Below are positions 1-10,590 of a stretch of 64,000 bases of DNA, piece by piece. The position numbers and the translations under genes were made by a program. This DNA is from Clitopilus passeckerianus (taxonomy: Eukaryota > Basidiomycota > Agaricomycetes > Agaricales > Entolomataceae), in the NCBI GenBank assembly GCA_944990035.1, contig CALYLX010000096.1:543617-607616 (forward strand), given 5' to 3'. Each line of letters starts with the position of its first letter. The first letter of the stretch is position 1. The notes beneath the pieces were generated by a model. It saw only the letters and a list, made by a program, of their open reading frames with translations, was not told the DNA's origin and made no database searches.

Positions 1-567
1 CCACTCTGGTTTCTCCGGCCATCCTAGAATGAATCGTCTCCGTCCATCAAGGTAACGGCCATCTAAGGCGAGGTCGATTGTCAGATTGCTTCAACCCACT
101 TGCTTCTCGCTCCTTGGAGGTTGCCTGACGTGACAAAAATATTGCATCCATGGCACCTTGCAGTTCTCCCACTTTGATAACGATGCACCGAACATCCCCT
201 CTTGTATACTTGACCAATGATTGTGGAGGTGTCCGGCATCCGCACAACGCATACGTTATGTTCTTAAGTGATTGTGGAGTTTATCGTTTTATATTGGGCT
301 TCTCGATCGACGAGGATTCGCCGGTGAAAACAGATAACGATAACGAAGTAAGAACGAGGTGAGGGCAAGGTGCAGAAGTGATCTACGAAGTCGCGGGATA
401 TCCAAATAAGATCGAAGACAGCTAATCCAGGCGTCCACCAATTCCCGAAGGCATCGTCGAATCAGACCATGCCGAAAAACGGCGCAAGGTGGATGGTCAG
501 GTCGAGAGTTGTTGGCAGGTCAGATGAACAGTTCCCAGGAGGAACGCGAGACGATGACTCTGACGCT
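1..567. other. Intergenic, downstream of ATG11
   Basis: No reading frame here looks like a gene: the longest are about 70 codons without recognisable motifs. It lies downstream of the ATG11 stop codon and probably holds that gene's 3' UTR plus intergenic DNA. Confidence 0.5.
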
Positions 568-3500
568 CTAGAAACGCCTCAACAGCTCACTGGCAGATGT
601 GCCAGCATTGTTGGAATCGCCGTTAGGATCGTTCATTGTATCCCCTGGCATTTCGGCCGTCGGAGTTAGCGCTTCGTGGTCGTGCGAGGTGGGTGATGGT
701 TTCTTCCTGCTGAACCCAAAGCTGTTTGCGAGGTTCGCTAGCGTCCGACTCGCCGTCAAGGAAGGCTTGACCGCCTCAAACCCTTTGCTCTGAATCGAAG
801 AGCTAGCTGCGAGTGGTGAGGTCTTTGGGATGTGATATGACGTCGTTCTGCGCCGACTTGCAAGGGCGTTCACCATTCCATCAGAGATAGACCCATCCGG
901 TGATGGCGTATTTGGCAGGCCGAAGGGGTTCCCATCCCCTGCCGACGATGGTGAGGATGAGAGCAGCGGCTGATCTGTAATAGCGGTTGTCGGTGCCGCC
1001 TTAGAGATAGGAGACCCAGTCCCAGCATTGCCAAGAGCTGGCAAGCGCGTCGACGAAAATCGAGAGGTCGTTGACAACCTTGAGGCCCGGGAACCAGGAC
1101 GGAGTGGTGACGGAGCCCCTGGAAGGTGAGGACGGGAATCGACATGGGTAGGATGAGAGGGAGAAGGTGGCAAGGGGGGGAAAGGTGACTTCGGCGGTGA
1201 AGAACTACCTACTTCAGGGAGCGTTGAAGGCGTGGGTGCAGCATCAACAAGAGAGTCCACATTCGCCTGAGCAAGCAATTTCGACAGGGACGATGGACGA
1301 ACAGTAGGCGAGGAATTTGTCCTCGGACGTGTCGGGAACAAGGCAGAATTAGGCGGGTGTGTCACCTGGAAGGACTCCTCCACCTCTGCCTCAGGTGGGC
1401 CAGGAGGCAGCTGGGGCGGCGGGCTCACGCTGAGCACAGCTTCCTTCACGTCCTTATCATTCGACACCTTTCTCGAGGACGAAACTCTCTTTTTGTTACC
1501 GTGACCAGATTGTGTCCAGTCCTCCACCTCGAGCATGTAATACTTGATGCCTTCCCCAAGCCCATATGGATTACTGGTGGGATCCTAGGAGTATAGTCGG
1601 TCAGTGTGTGTCTACGCGTCGCAGTGACAGCTCCCCGTACCTGCTGATCGACGACACGCTCGGTTATGGACGTTATCCTGGCAACGATCCATTCGCGCGT
1701 CTTCAGCTGTTCAGCTAAGTGCCCAGTAGCTTGCAGGAAATAATGCGGGAATGAGACTGCCACACGGGAGAAATATCGGATCTCAGCTCATTTCTTCCAA
1801 AAATTGCTTCACAAAAAAAGCAAACACGTACCATTAAAAGCGGCCCATGGCTTGGAGACCGAATTCCGAGTGGGTAGGAACAGGGCCAAGTCGCCTTTAG
1901 CAAAGTTCCTGAACGAAATTTTGCCCTTTGCGCGTTCTCTATACTCCTTGCACTGCTTCTGCCATTTCCGGATGGTCGACCCAGTTTTCGTGATGGCGTC
2001 CAAAAAGTGATCGTGATCGAACCCGCGAAGTACTTCCAGAGCCACAGCAGGCTCAGATGGGTCGATAGGCGTTGGCTCCTCAGGTTGCCCAATGATACTA
2101 TGTCGCAATCCAGACGAAAACACCACAGAATCCCCGAGGTTGTTGTTGTTGCCGCCCGTCTGCTTCGAGGGATTGGAGTGCGAAGTCATGTTCTGCGCCG
2201 TCCCAAGCGCCTTGACATGTGAATTTCTAAAACTGATCGCCACATCCAAAATCTGCGCAACCAGCCTCCTCGCATCCTCCAACTGCGTCTCGAAATCCGA
2301 CCGCGAGACCTGCCCCGCCCTCAAGTCGTCCCGGAGGAGCTTCTCCACATGCTGCGCCTCCCTAAGCTCCCGCTCCACACGATGCAGCTGCTCCCTCAAC
2401 CTTGCACTCTCCGCATTGGCAAGACTAAGATCCGCACGAAGGTCCTTCGCCTTCCGCTCCGTGTTCTCCTGCACCACCTTGAGCTCGAAGAACTGTCTCT
2501 CCAGCACAGCCCGGTCCCCATCAGCCTCAGCGATATGGTCCCGTATCACCCTCTCATGCTCCGTCGCCTGCGCCCTCAACATCCTATCCTTCTCTCCACT
2601 CGCCTCCTTGAGCGCCATATGCACCTCCGCACTCTCCATCCGCGCAGCCTGTATCTGCGCCTCCAAGTCCTCACCCCTACTCCTTGCCTCCTCCAGCTTC
2701 CTTAGCGATATAGCCTGCTCCTCAAGCAAACTATTGATCTTCTCCGAGTTCCTCGTCTCGAGCGCCTTGACATCCTCGAAATCAGTCCGGACTTGGTTCA
2801 ACTCTTGCCTGAGGTTCTCGACGAGGTCGGTCTGGTCTCCAGCACTATCAAGTGCATTCGACAACTCCTCCCTCTGTCTCTCAATATCCGCATGTAGGTC
2901 CGAATTTCGTTCTTCCACAATCCTCCTCGTGGTAGATTCCGTCTCTAGCTCGTCCCGAGTCTGGCGTAACTCCTTCTCCAACCGCTCAGCGCGCTCGTGT
3001 TCGGCTTGAGCTTGGGCCTCAGCAGCTTCAACGCGCTCCTGGAGAGTCCGGACGTCCTGTCGTAGAGTTGTACGTTCCTCCTGGAACACAGATTCCATCT
3101 GGGCTTTGGACTTCTGGATCGCCCGGAGCTCCTCGACGGCTTCTTGGTACGCCTGCTGGTCGGCTTCGATCGACCTTCTGCGTGAACTTTGTAGTCTCGA
3201 GGCTGATAGTACTGTAACATACCCATAGCATTAGCTACATGTAAAGTATGATTTGATATAAAGCAGAAGGGACTCACGAGACCTCTCCGCAATCTTATCA
3301 AACCCACCCTCCAACCCCTCCATCTTCTGAACCGCCTTATCCAACGCAGCTCTACACTCCTGCACCGCTTTGAGTGCAGCACTATCATTACTCGCCACGG
3401 CGTATTGTTGGAGGTCGTCCAAGACTCTCAGAAGTGCTAACCATCACCACCTTCTATCAGTTAACTGAAAAATCGAGAAGAAGGGAGAACTGACCATCAA

Positions 3501-5374
3501 CATCCTCCCTCTCCAACGCATACTCCCCCTCCATACTCCCCGACGGCGTAAAGTCAATCGTAGGCACCGGGTCGTCCATCCCCCGTGCCTCGAACGGGAG
3601 CTGACCGTGTAGCTCGCTGCGGTAGAGTTGACGGCGTTTGCGTTCGCTTGCTCTGTGGTGTCATTCTCGTTAGTTTTATCATAATAAAAAAGGTACTGTG
3701 CACATACGAGAACTTCGCCATAACTTCAAGTATGCTTTGCGCTCTCTGATAGAAGAACCTCGCTATCCCTCCTTCAGTTTTATCCATTACTTCAAGTAGA
3801 TTAGATACTCACAAAACTCCTTCCGCCTAACAACCTCCACAACCGTCGCCCCATACGCATAAATCATCCCATGCAGCCTCGATATGTGCGCGAAGCTGTT
3901 CTTCCCCCTAAAACTCGCTTGGAGGGTGTTTAGCAGGGCGGGGAGGGTGACCATGGTGTTGTTGAGGGTGCTGATCTGGCGGAGGAGGTGGTGCGTGTGG
4001 TGGGTGTATTCGTTCTATGTAGTGGGGGAGGTGTTAGGTAAAGAAGAAAGAAGGAGGAAGGAAGGAAGTGGAACTGACCTTGGCTTCGGTGATAACCTGC
4101 ACTTCTTGTCGGAGGTTGTTATCCAGTTGGCGAAGTTCTATACCCATCCCAGGTCAAACTCCCGATTTCAAACCCTAAACGGATACGTACCATGTATCAC
4201 ACCCTCCGCCTCCTGTCCCTGTCCTTCCCCAGCACCCTCCAATAGCGCCACCTTACCCGCTATCTTATTAACAGTCTCCCCCGCTCTCCTCTTACACCCC
4301 TCCGCCTCCTCAAGAATCTCAACCGAGGCCACAGAGTTACGTATCCCATCACTCCCCTCCTTCAACTGCAGCACCGTCCCCTCCACCTGCGTCAACCTCG
4401 CAACCTGATCCCCATGAATCCTCAAACACCCCTCCCTAACCTGCTTCATCTTCCCCCCACTGACATAATCCCCCAACGTCCTCTCCCTGGTCTCCCCCTT
4501 CTCAATCGCCCTCCTCGCCTGTGCGGACAAAAACTCGGGATGGATCTTCACCCTCCCTATCAACTCCAAATCCGCTTCAATCCCCTCAAGCAGGTGGCGC
4601 TGTTTGTCTAATTCCCGGCGGGAAAGGGAAGCGACGGTCTCGAAGGTGTCGTTGATGGAGAGGAGGTTGAGGTCGAAGGCTGTTGAGGCTATACGGATGC
4701 CTTCGTATTGGTGGTGCATCGAGAGGGAGAGGGAGGAGATTTGGTCGTGGTGTAGGTGGGCTGTGTGCAGGAAGGAGGAGGCGAGTTGGGAGGGTTTGAA
4801 TGGGGGGGTTGCTGTTATGCTTTCTGCATAATATACATGGTTAGGATCTGTATGGAGATAGGGAGGGCTGGTAAAGAAACGAAACGAACCTTCAATGGGA
4901 GGTTGTAATGGAGGCTCAATCCTCAGTTCAGCCAGAACCTCCTCCGGCTCGTAGTCCAGGTAATATTTGTTGAACACATATATCAGCTGCATATCACAAC
5001 CGAAATTAGTTTCCATGAGGCCTCCACGCATATGTTATGTAGTTTGGAAGAAACTCACTTGTTCACGAACCCCAGCAAGTTCACGTATATTAGCATTGAC
5101 GAGTCTTCGTCCGTCGGGTAGGTATGCGAGGATGGCCTCCTCTTCGATTCCGGTTTCTTGGCTGAGGAATGTCTCTAGGGTTCCTGTTCTGTTTCCCCGA
5201 TTTCAAATTCGTATCAATCTTCAAAGGGAAAGTATCCAGGCATACCGTTCTATATCCCGCAGCGCTAGATTCGACTACAGCTCCAAGTCAGTCCACGAGG
5301 TATATATATCCACTCTCGTGACTAAAACCCACCTTGAAAACCTGCCCATCCTCTGCCCTACATATCTGTATCAT
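568..5374 (-). CDS. ATG11: Autophagy-related protein 11 (selective autophagy scaffold)
   Basis: Atg11 is the scaffold that links cargo receptors to the Atg1 kinase complex in selective autophagy. The ATG at 5374 opens a short exon (MIQICRAEDGQVFK) with an in-frame TAG just upstream; the next exon starts SNLALRDIERTGTLETFLSQ. Together these form the N-terminal ubiquitin-like region. Later exons give LIYVFNKYYLDYEPEEVL, a long middle dominated by Glu/Arg-rich coiled coil (about 1990-3100), and the C-terminal Atg11 domain. In that domain ISFRNFAKGDLALFLPTRN and PWAAFN are spliced to VSFPHYFL. The last ~300 residues (568-1536) are a Pro/Ser-rich, probably disordered tail. There are at least eight introns. 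Family assignment rests on the N- and C-terminal motifs and is secure; some internal exon borders are not exact. Confidence 0.88.
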
Positions 5375-6464
5375 ATCCGTGTCCTATGCTTGTCCGTATC
5401 CAGTTCCAGTGCGTGAAAGGTATTATTAGTGTTATGAGTAAAGATGACCTGTTGAGAGAAAGAAATGGCCGGGACTGTGCACTGTGGTGGACTTTTGTGA
5501 ACTTTAGACTCGGAGAATAGTTCAAATCAAGCAAGTCATGGCGGTCAAGCGGGTGACGTAAAATGATTTATCAGCGTTGAGTTGAGGAAGTGAAGAGCCG
5601 CTGAAGCTTGCAACTTGGAGGAGGCTGATTTAGTCGGCTTTTGGGGTTTCTCTGAATAGCTTAGAGATGGGTTGTGACGTTATGAGGATGAGGCAGAGCA
5701 GACCCTTCAGACTGTTTAATCTCTTCTGCATGACCTCATACACCCGACGAATTGCTTCTATCCACTACTAATGCATAATGCTCTACATCATCTCTCCCAT
5801 GTAAGTCCCGTCCATCAAGCGCACCCTCGCTCTCTTTGGCCTGATTGAGGTGACGAAGAGAGTCAAATCTCAGCCAGGCTCATTTCGAAATGCCACCTTC
5901 AAGTCCCTTCAATCCCTTCTGGGTCTGTCGTCAACGTCATACTCTCGACAGCTTGCTACTGTATATCCACCAGTGACTACCAATAACCGAAATTGCTCTG
6001 CGCTGTGCGAACTGCGTAATCCATTCATCGCTCTCCTCCGAGCCTCCTCGGATACTGGCATCATATGATTGAAATACGAAAGAGAGTCAAATCCTGGTCA
6101 GGCGTCAGGCTCGTCCCGCCTCTCGTCTTGTTCCGCATGCCGATCCCGGCGTTCAGGTATCTTCAGGCACTCCCCAGAGGGTCAAAAGATCTGCCCTTCA
6201 CCTTCACATTCAGGCTGAACTGCGGGCTGGCAAGTCTCTGATGGCGTTGCGGTTTCAGTGTATGCGCCACGCCGCCACCCCCATGTCACGCTCCTACTAA
6301 TAGTAATACCCCTCACCTACCCTTCCTTCCGCTCGTTGCCTTCCCAACTGCCTTCGGAGTCGTCAGGGAATTATGAAGATGTAGGGGATACCGCGGCTGG
6401 GTCAGGTTACGAACCCTACCTCTGCACAATGCAGTCAACCCTGCCGGAAAGATCCTCGTTCCGT

Positions 6465-6815
6465 TGGCAGATGCCACTAGCAGAGGCACCTCTAGTAGTA
6501 ACTCTGAGAAACAAGGGTCTCCTTCTTGGTTTTCATTCCCTTCATCTTACATATTCAACCTGAGAACTATTACCCTTAAGAAAGGATTCAAGGTACATCC
6601 AACCTGCAATATATATTCCCAGTTCCCACCTAGTTGCATACCCTGGGTGTCACGCTTTCCAGAACGTTTTCTTCGGATCGAATGGTTTGGCTGAAAGGAG
6701 CCCGAGGTGACGGAACCAAATTATGTTTATGGCAAGAGATCTTGGCCTATACATCATCATGCAGAAAGTCGACCGACTCGGAAATCTGTTGAGAGTGGTA
6801 TGCTCTAGGCGTCCA
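6465..6815 (+). repeat. Dispersed repeat R, copy 1
   Basis: Shares several colinear blocks with 14708-15075: gtaactctga followed by aacaagggtctc, then gaggtgacggaaccaaa followed by tatggcaa, then gtggtatgctctaggcg. Spacing is similar in both copies, with substitutions and small indels between blocks. Both copies have the same orientation and flank the NLR/transposon locus. No coding capacity or terminal structure is visible. It is probably an old segmental duplication or degraded mobile element. Confidence 0.65.
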
Positions 6816-7098
6816 AACAGCCTCTTACTGAAGAGTTGGAGACATCTGCGTACGGACATTGCTTTCAGTCCAGTAAGCCTCTATCCACCGCGAAACGCAG
6901 GCTGATCTTATCTTTTTCTGTAGAGCCAATTTCGAGCACGTCTTTCCAGATCCTGCCAAACTTCAGCATCCGCCTGACGCACTGTATTGGATTCTATCAG
7001 CGCCTGCTTACTTGCTGCGAAGAGTTGGAACAGTCCTCATTGCCTCCATTCTGAACTAATCGAAACATATTGATCATGAAACTGTGGCTACAGCGATG

Positions 7099-7132
7099 GT
7101 CCTGCTTTGTTCCCGGTCCTGCTTTGTTCCCG
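7099..7132 (+). repeat. 17-bp tandem duplication
   Basis: The unit gtcctgctttgttcccg occurs twice in direct succession. It is probably a replication-slippage product with no visible function. Confidence 0.85.
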
Positions 7133-7708
7133 ACTCCAAAATCCACCTTGGATCCCATCAGAAGCACACTTTTTTACACCCTTCATGTGTTCTCCAACCC
7201 GCCATCTCGCCATCTTCCCTCCACTTCGAATCTTCGACTACATACCAGTTCTCTCCCAGCCTCGATTCTATCGAGACCGATCTACCTCTTAGCTATATGG
7301 AGCCTGTTCTCGCCCGGGACCAAGTACAATCGAGATAAGGAGAAGACGAAAATGTGTAGACCACGGTCTACTACACCGCCATGACCTATGTTTCGGAAGA
7401 CTAAGACTATGTAAGTAGGAGGCGCCTGCAACTTGAAGCAACCGCTTTCTCGAGGTGCAACATCTCTCACTGTAGCTCTCCTATCTGCATTCCGGACACT
7501 TCTAAAGTTCTATCAGATTGCAAATTGGGCTATTTCTTTGGCTGCATGGTATGAGGCAGGTACTTGCCCTGTTTGCATGGGTCGGCGGAGGGGTTGGCAG
7601 GATCTTGCCGTTGGTTGTCAGAAGTATTAACGTTTCTACGCCGTTCTACTTAACGTGTAGACATAATAGATTGAGAGGTAGTGTAACAAAAGGTTATTGT
7701 AATGAATC

Positions 7709-8327
7709 TCATTCAAGCCCAGTGCGGTGTATAAAGAAGAGAAATAAATTATACCGGCACCGGGGGAATAAACGAGTGTAAGGAGTGCCAAGTGCCAGAA
7801 CTGCTTCACGGCCATATATAGCTGCCCATATCAATGGCATGCATCCGTCCGATTCCGCGAATGCTCTTTGTGGTTGAGCAAGAGTCCCACCACCACTTCC
7901 CGGCCACCTCCGACTGCATGGTCGAGTGGTGTCCTCCCCCCGACGTCCGCCAAGCTGACGTCGGCGCCCTCGTGGTCGAGCAGGAGTTCCACCACTCCTT
8001 CGTAGCCCTCTTCGGCTGCACGGCTGAGTGGTGTCCGTCCCTCAATGTCCGCCAAATTTATGCTGATACCCTCATGGTTGAGTAAGAGTTCAACCACTGC
8101 TTCATGACAGCCTTCGACTGCATGGCTGAGTGGTGTCCTCCCTTTGTTGTCCGCCAAGTTAACGTCGATACCCTCGTGGGCGAACAAGAGTGCCACCGCC
8201 ACTTCATGGCCGTCATAAGCTGCGCGTATCAATGGTGTCCATCCGTCGGAATTTTGCCAAATTGACGTTGATTCTCTCATGGTCGAGCAAGAGCGCCACC
8301 ACTGCTTCATGACCACCTCCGACTGCA
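7709..8327 (-). pseudogene. 3' ankyrin-repeat remnant of the split NLR gene
   Basis: In the minus direction this encodes about five more ankyrin repeats of the same type as those at 10688-11822, for example GWTPLIRAAYDGHEVAVALL and GRTPLSHAVEGCHEAVVELL. It directly abuts the left end of the transposon, and the duplicated 9 bp (8319-8327) is the last piece of host sequence. Joined to the right-hand side, the first ~20 codons are in frame. A +1 shift in an AAAA run near 8255 then breaks the frame, and a second shift lies near 7850, where a block of a repeat is missing. After the second shift the frame runs on to a TGA at 7709-7711. No start codon, promoter or complete ORF belongs to this fragment alone, so it is the severed, decaying 3' end of the gene to the right. 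Confidence 0.82.
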
Positions 8328-8382
8328 GGATAATTCTATTCGTGAACCCCTCGATGGCTATGAACCCCTCGTGAACCCCTCC
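8328..8382 (+). repeat. Left terminal inverted repeat
   Basis: Starts GGATAATTCTATTCGTGAAC and contains three TGAACCCCTC motifs. It aligns without gaps to the reverse complement of 10633-10687 with about seven mismatches. Confidence 0.88.
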
Positions 8383-8973
8383 CTTGTCACAGAGGGTCAC
8401 GGAAGATATTTATTATTTTTATGTACTTAAGTATTACATAACGAAGCGGGCGCTTCTGTTCGCGTCCAATGTATTCTCCAGCGTTGTATCACAACGTTTC
8501 CGCTGGACAGATATTGACAATAACCTCTGGACCATATGTTCCGACTTCTTTTGGTGGGTTCAAGCCTCCACACGGCACCTTATCCCCTGCCAAAAGCCTA
8601 CGAAGAAGGGCTCAGACGTGTTCGGTGAACTCATTCACCCCAAAATCACCATTTCCGCCAACCGCCAGTCGAACACGCCGCTCTTGAGAACCGTGGTGTT
8701 CATATAGATGCAAGAATCTCCAACGTGAATACCTTACCATGCATTAGAAGGCCTACTATCCCTGAAATTGCCAACATTCGGGGTGGAATCGGACTCTCAC
8801 CTCCCCTCATCGCAAGATTCACAATGAGCTGATAGCCATTCACGGTCAAGAGCCTCAGGGATGGAAGAAAGCTCCTAATTTGCGTGTCAACACAGTAAAA
8901 AATGCCACAAAGGTGAGCAACTCTTAAATACTTGTCCGTTGAGATGCTCATCCCAAAATCCATAGCAATCGCC

Positions 8974-10543
8974 ATGTCCGATTTTGCAACATACTCATCT
9001 CCGCCGTCAACTGCTCTTTACTCTCCCAGCTACTTTGGGGCTCTCACTTTCCAGCGGGTCTCTAACATGAGTAGCTATCCCGTTGCTGCTGAAGCACCTT
9101 CCTGCATCAACTTTGTGTTCGACGACGAGGTCCCGTCTGATGCGGCTGCATGCTTGATGCGTCCTGGTGAGGTTCTGCCCCACCGGGATGACATCCGCGA
9201 ATTCACCTCTCGGATGGAAGAGGCATTCCGAAATGGTAAACGGTCCGTTATCGCGTGTTTTGCCCGTTCCGACTCTGGGCATCCGATGACACGAAGGTAC
9301 CACTTCTCGAAGGTTTGTATTTGTCTTCTCATAACGCAAGCAGATGCTTACCTTTTCCCCCTAGCTTACCATGATGAAGGATATACACAACAACCGAGAT
9401 CGTGTGCTCGCCGCCAATGCTCTAAACTCTCATCTTGAAGGTTTATCCATTGAACCTGCGGTCCTGGAGTCCTTTCGCCAACAAAACATTACTCAACCAA
9501 TTCGGGGCTTCCGTGGCACTAGCTTTCCTCTGTGGAAACTAGCGGATCTTCTTGACGAAACGCACATCGAAGAAGAAGTAATGAACGGCCTCGCAGAACT
9601 CAACTATCTCGCTAAATACGCAGAACAACCGATCGGCAAGCCAGCAAAATATCTTTATCTCCCGACTTCCTTCATGGATAATGCGCGCTATGCCTACAAC
9701 CAAACGCCTCGCCTCTACTCATCGGAGCTAGCAACCGTTCGCCAGCAGTTCCTGGCCTCCAGACCAGATGTTGTTGCCTTTCTCGATTGCTCCAACAACC
9801 ATTATTCGGCCTATGTGTTTGCGGGGCGTGCAGATATACTCTATCACGCAGACTCCCTTGGCCATCAAGCCGACCCCGTCGTCCTTTCCGCAATTGAGTG
9901 GATCTTCAAAGTTAATACATCCGACTTGAGCCCTCCAGTGCCAATCACCATTCGAGAAGTTTGTGTACCTATCCAAAATCTCATTGGTGTCGGATCGGGG
10001 AGCTGTGGGATGGCTGCTCATAATTTTGTCGAGACTTTATTCGGGTTCGAGCGGCAGCCTGAATGGACGACCGCCAACTCTCCCCTTCATCGTGATCAAG
10101 CCATTCGGGATCTGATCTGCTACCACACAATTGCGGCAGGCCTCGACAATGTAAGTCTTCTATAGAGCCATTATAGCACAGGTTGCTGACGCTGGCACTC
10201 TATCTCAGCTTGACTCAAGAACAAATGGATGACCTTCTCGACAAGATCAATGGCATTCAGTACGTACTTGTGTTACCAATGTCTTGTTTTCTACTCATCA
10301 TTGTTCTCTTATAGCGACAAAAATATGGAAGAGACACGTCGCGAGACCATTCAAGAACCTGTACCAATCCGCCACAAAGGAAGGCCAAGGACGCAACGGT
10401 TAACGGGCCCTCTGGAGAATGAGAAGGGTGCAGGGCGTGGTGGAGGAGGAGCTGAACTGGCCCATCGGGGTGGACGCAACTGTGGTATCTGCCGTGAGCC
10501 TGGTCATACGAGGGCAAAATGTCCCAGATTGTTGAGGTTGTGA
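8974..10543 (+). CDS. Transposon-borne Ulp1-like (C48) cysteine protease with zinc knuckle; frame broken
   Basis: Exons at 8974-9312 and 9365-10150 join in phase and encode a 375-residue region with the C48/Ulp1 catalytic order. His lies in CSNNHYSAYVF, Asp in LYHADSLGH, and the Cys nucleophile in GSGSCGMAAHNFVE. Two further exons (10209-10259 and 10315-10543) encode LTQEQMDDLLDKI, a basic Gly-rich stretch and a C-x2-C-x4-H-x4-C knuckle (CGICREPGHTRAKC) ending at 10543. The exon 2/exon 3 junction does not keep frame: exon 2 ends in phase 0, but the good frame of exon 3 needs two preceding bases. As spliced, translation stops after about eight codons of exon 3, before the knuckle. The copy is therefore probably mutated, or spliced in a way not visible here. 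In the family such proteins are transposon products, not host SUMO proteases; what this one cleaves is unknown. Confidence 0.75.
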
Positions 10544-10590
10544 AGTGCAAACAGAATAATTTATGTAATACTCAGCTATTAAATTCAAAT

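Larger units (their letters stand above)
5375..7708. other. Intergenic, gene-poor, with dispersed repeat copy
   Basis: No convincing coding sequence in 2.3 kb. It holds one copy of a diverged repeat (about 6465-6815) that recurs at 14708-15075, and a 17-bp tandem duplication at 7099-7132. Two similar short blocks containing gagagtcaaat lie near 5850 and 6080, suggesting further small duplications. Confidence 0.5.

Noticed and set aside
2092..3009. 305-codon plus-strand Ser-rich ORF
   Set aside because: Antisense of the ATG11 coiled coil; Glu/Arg/Leu heptads read backwards give Ser/Ala/Leu-rich frames.
7831..8400. A separate 189-codon ankyrin gene on the minus strand
   Set aside because: Its first ~25 codons are transposon TIR sequence and it starts out of ankyrin frame; it is the severed 3' end of the NLR gene, not an independent gene.
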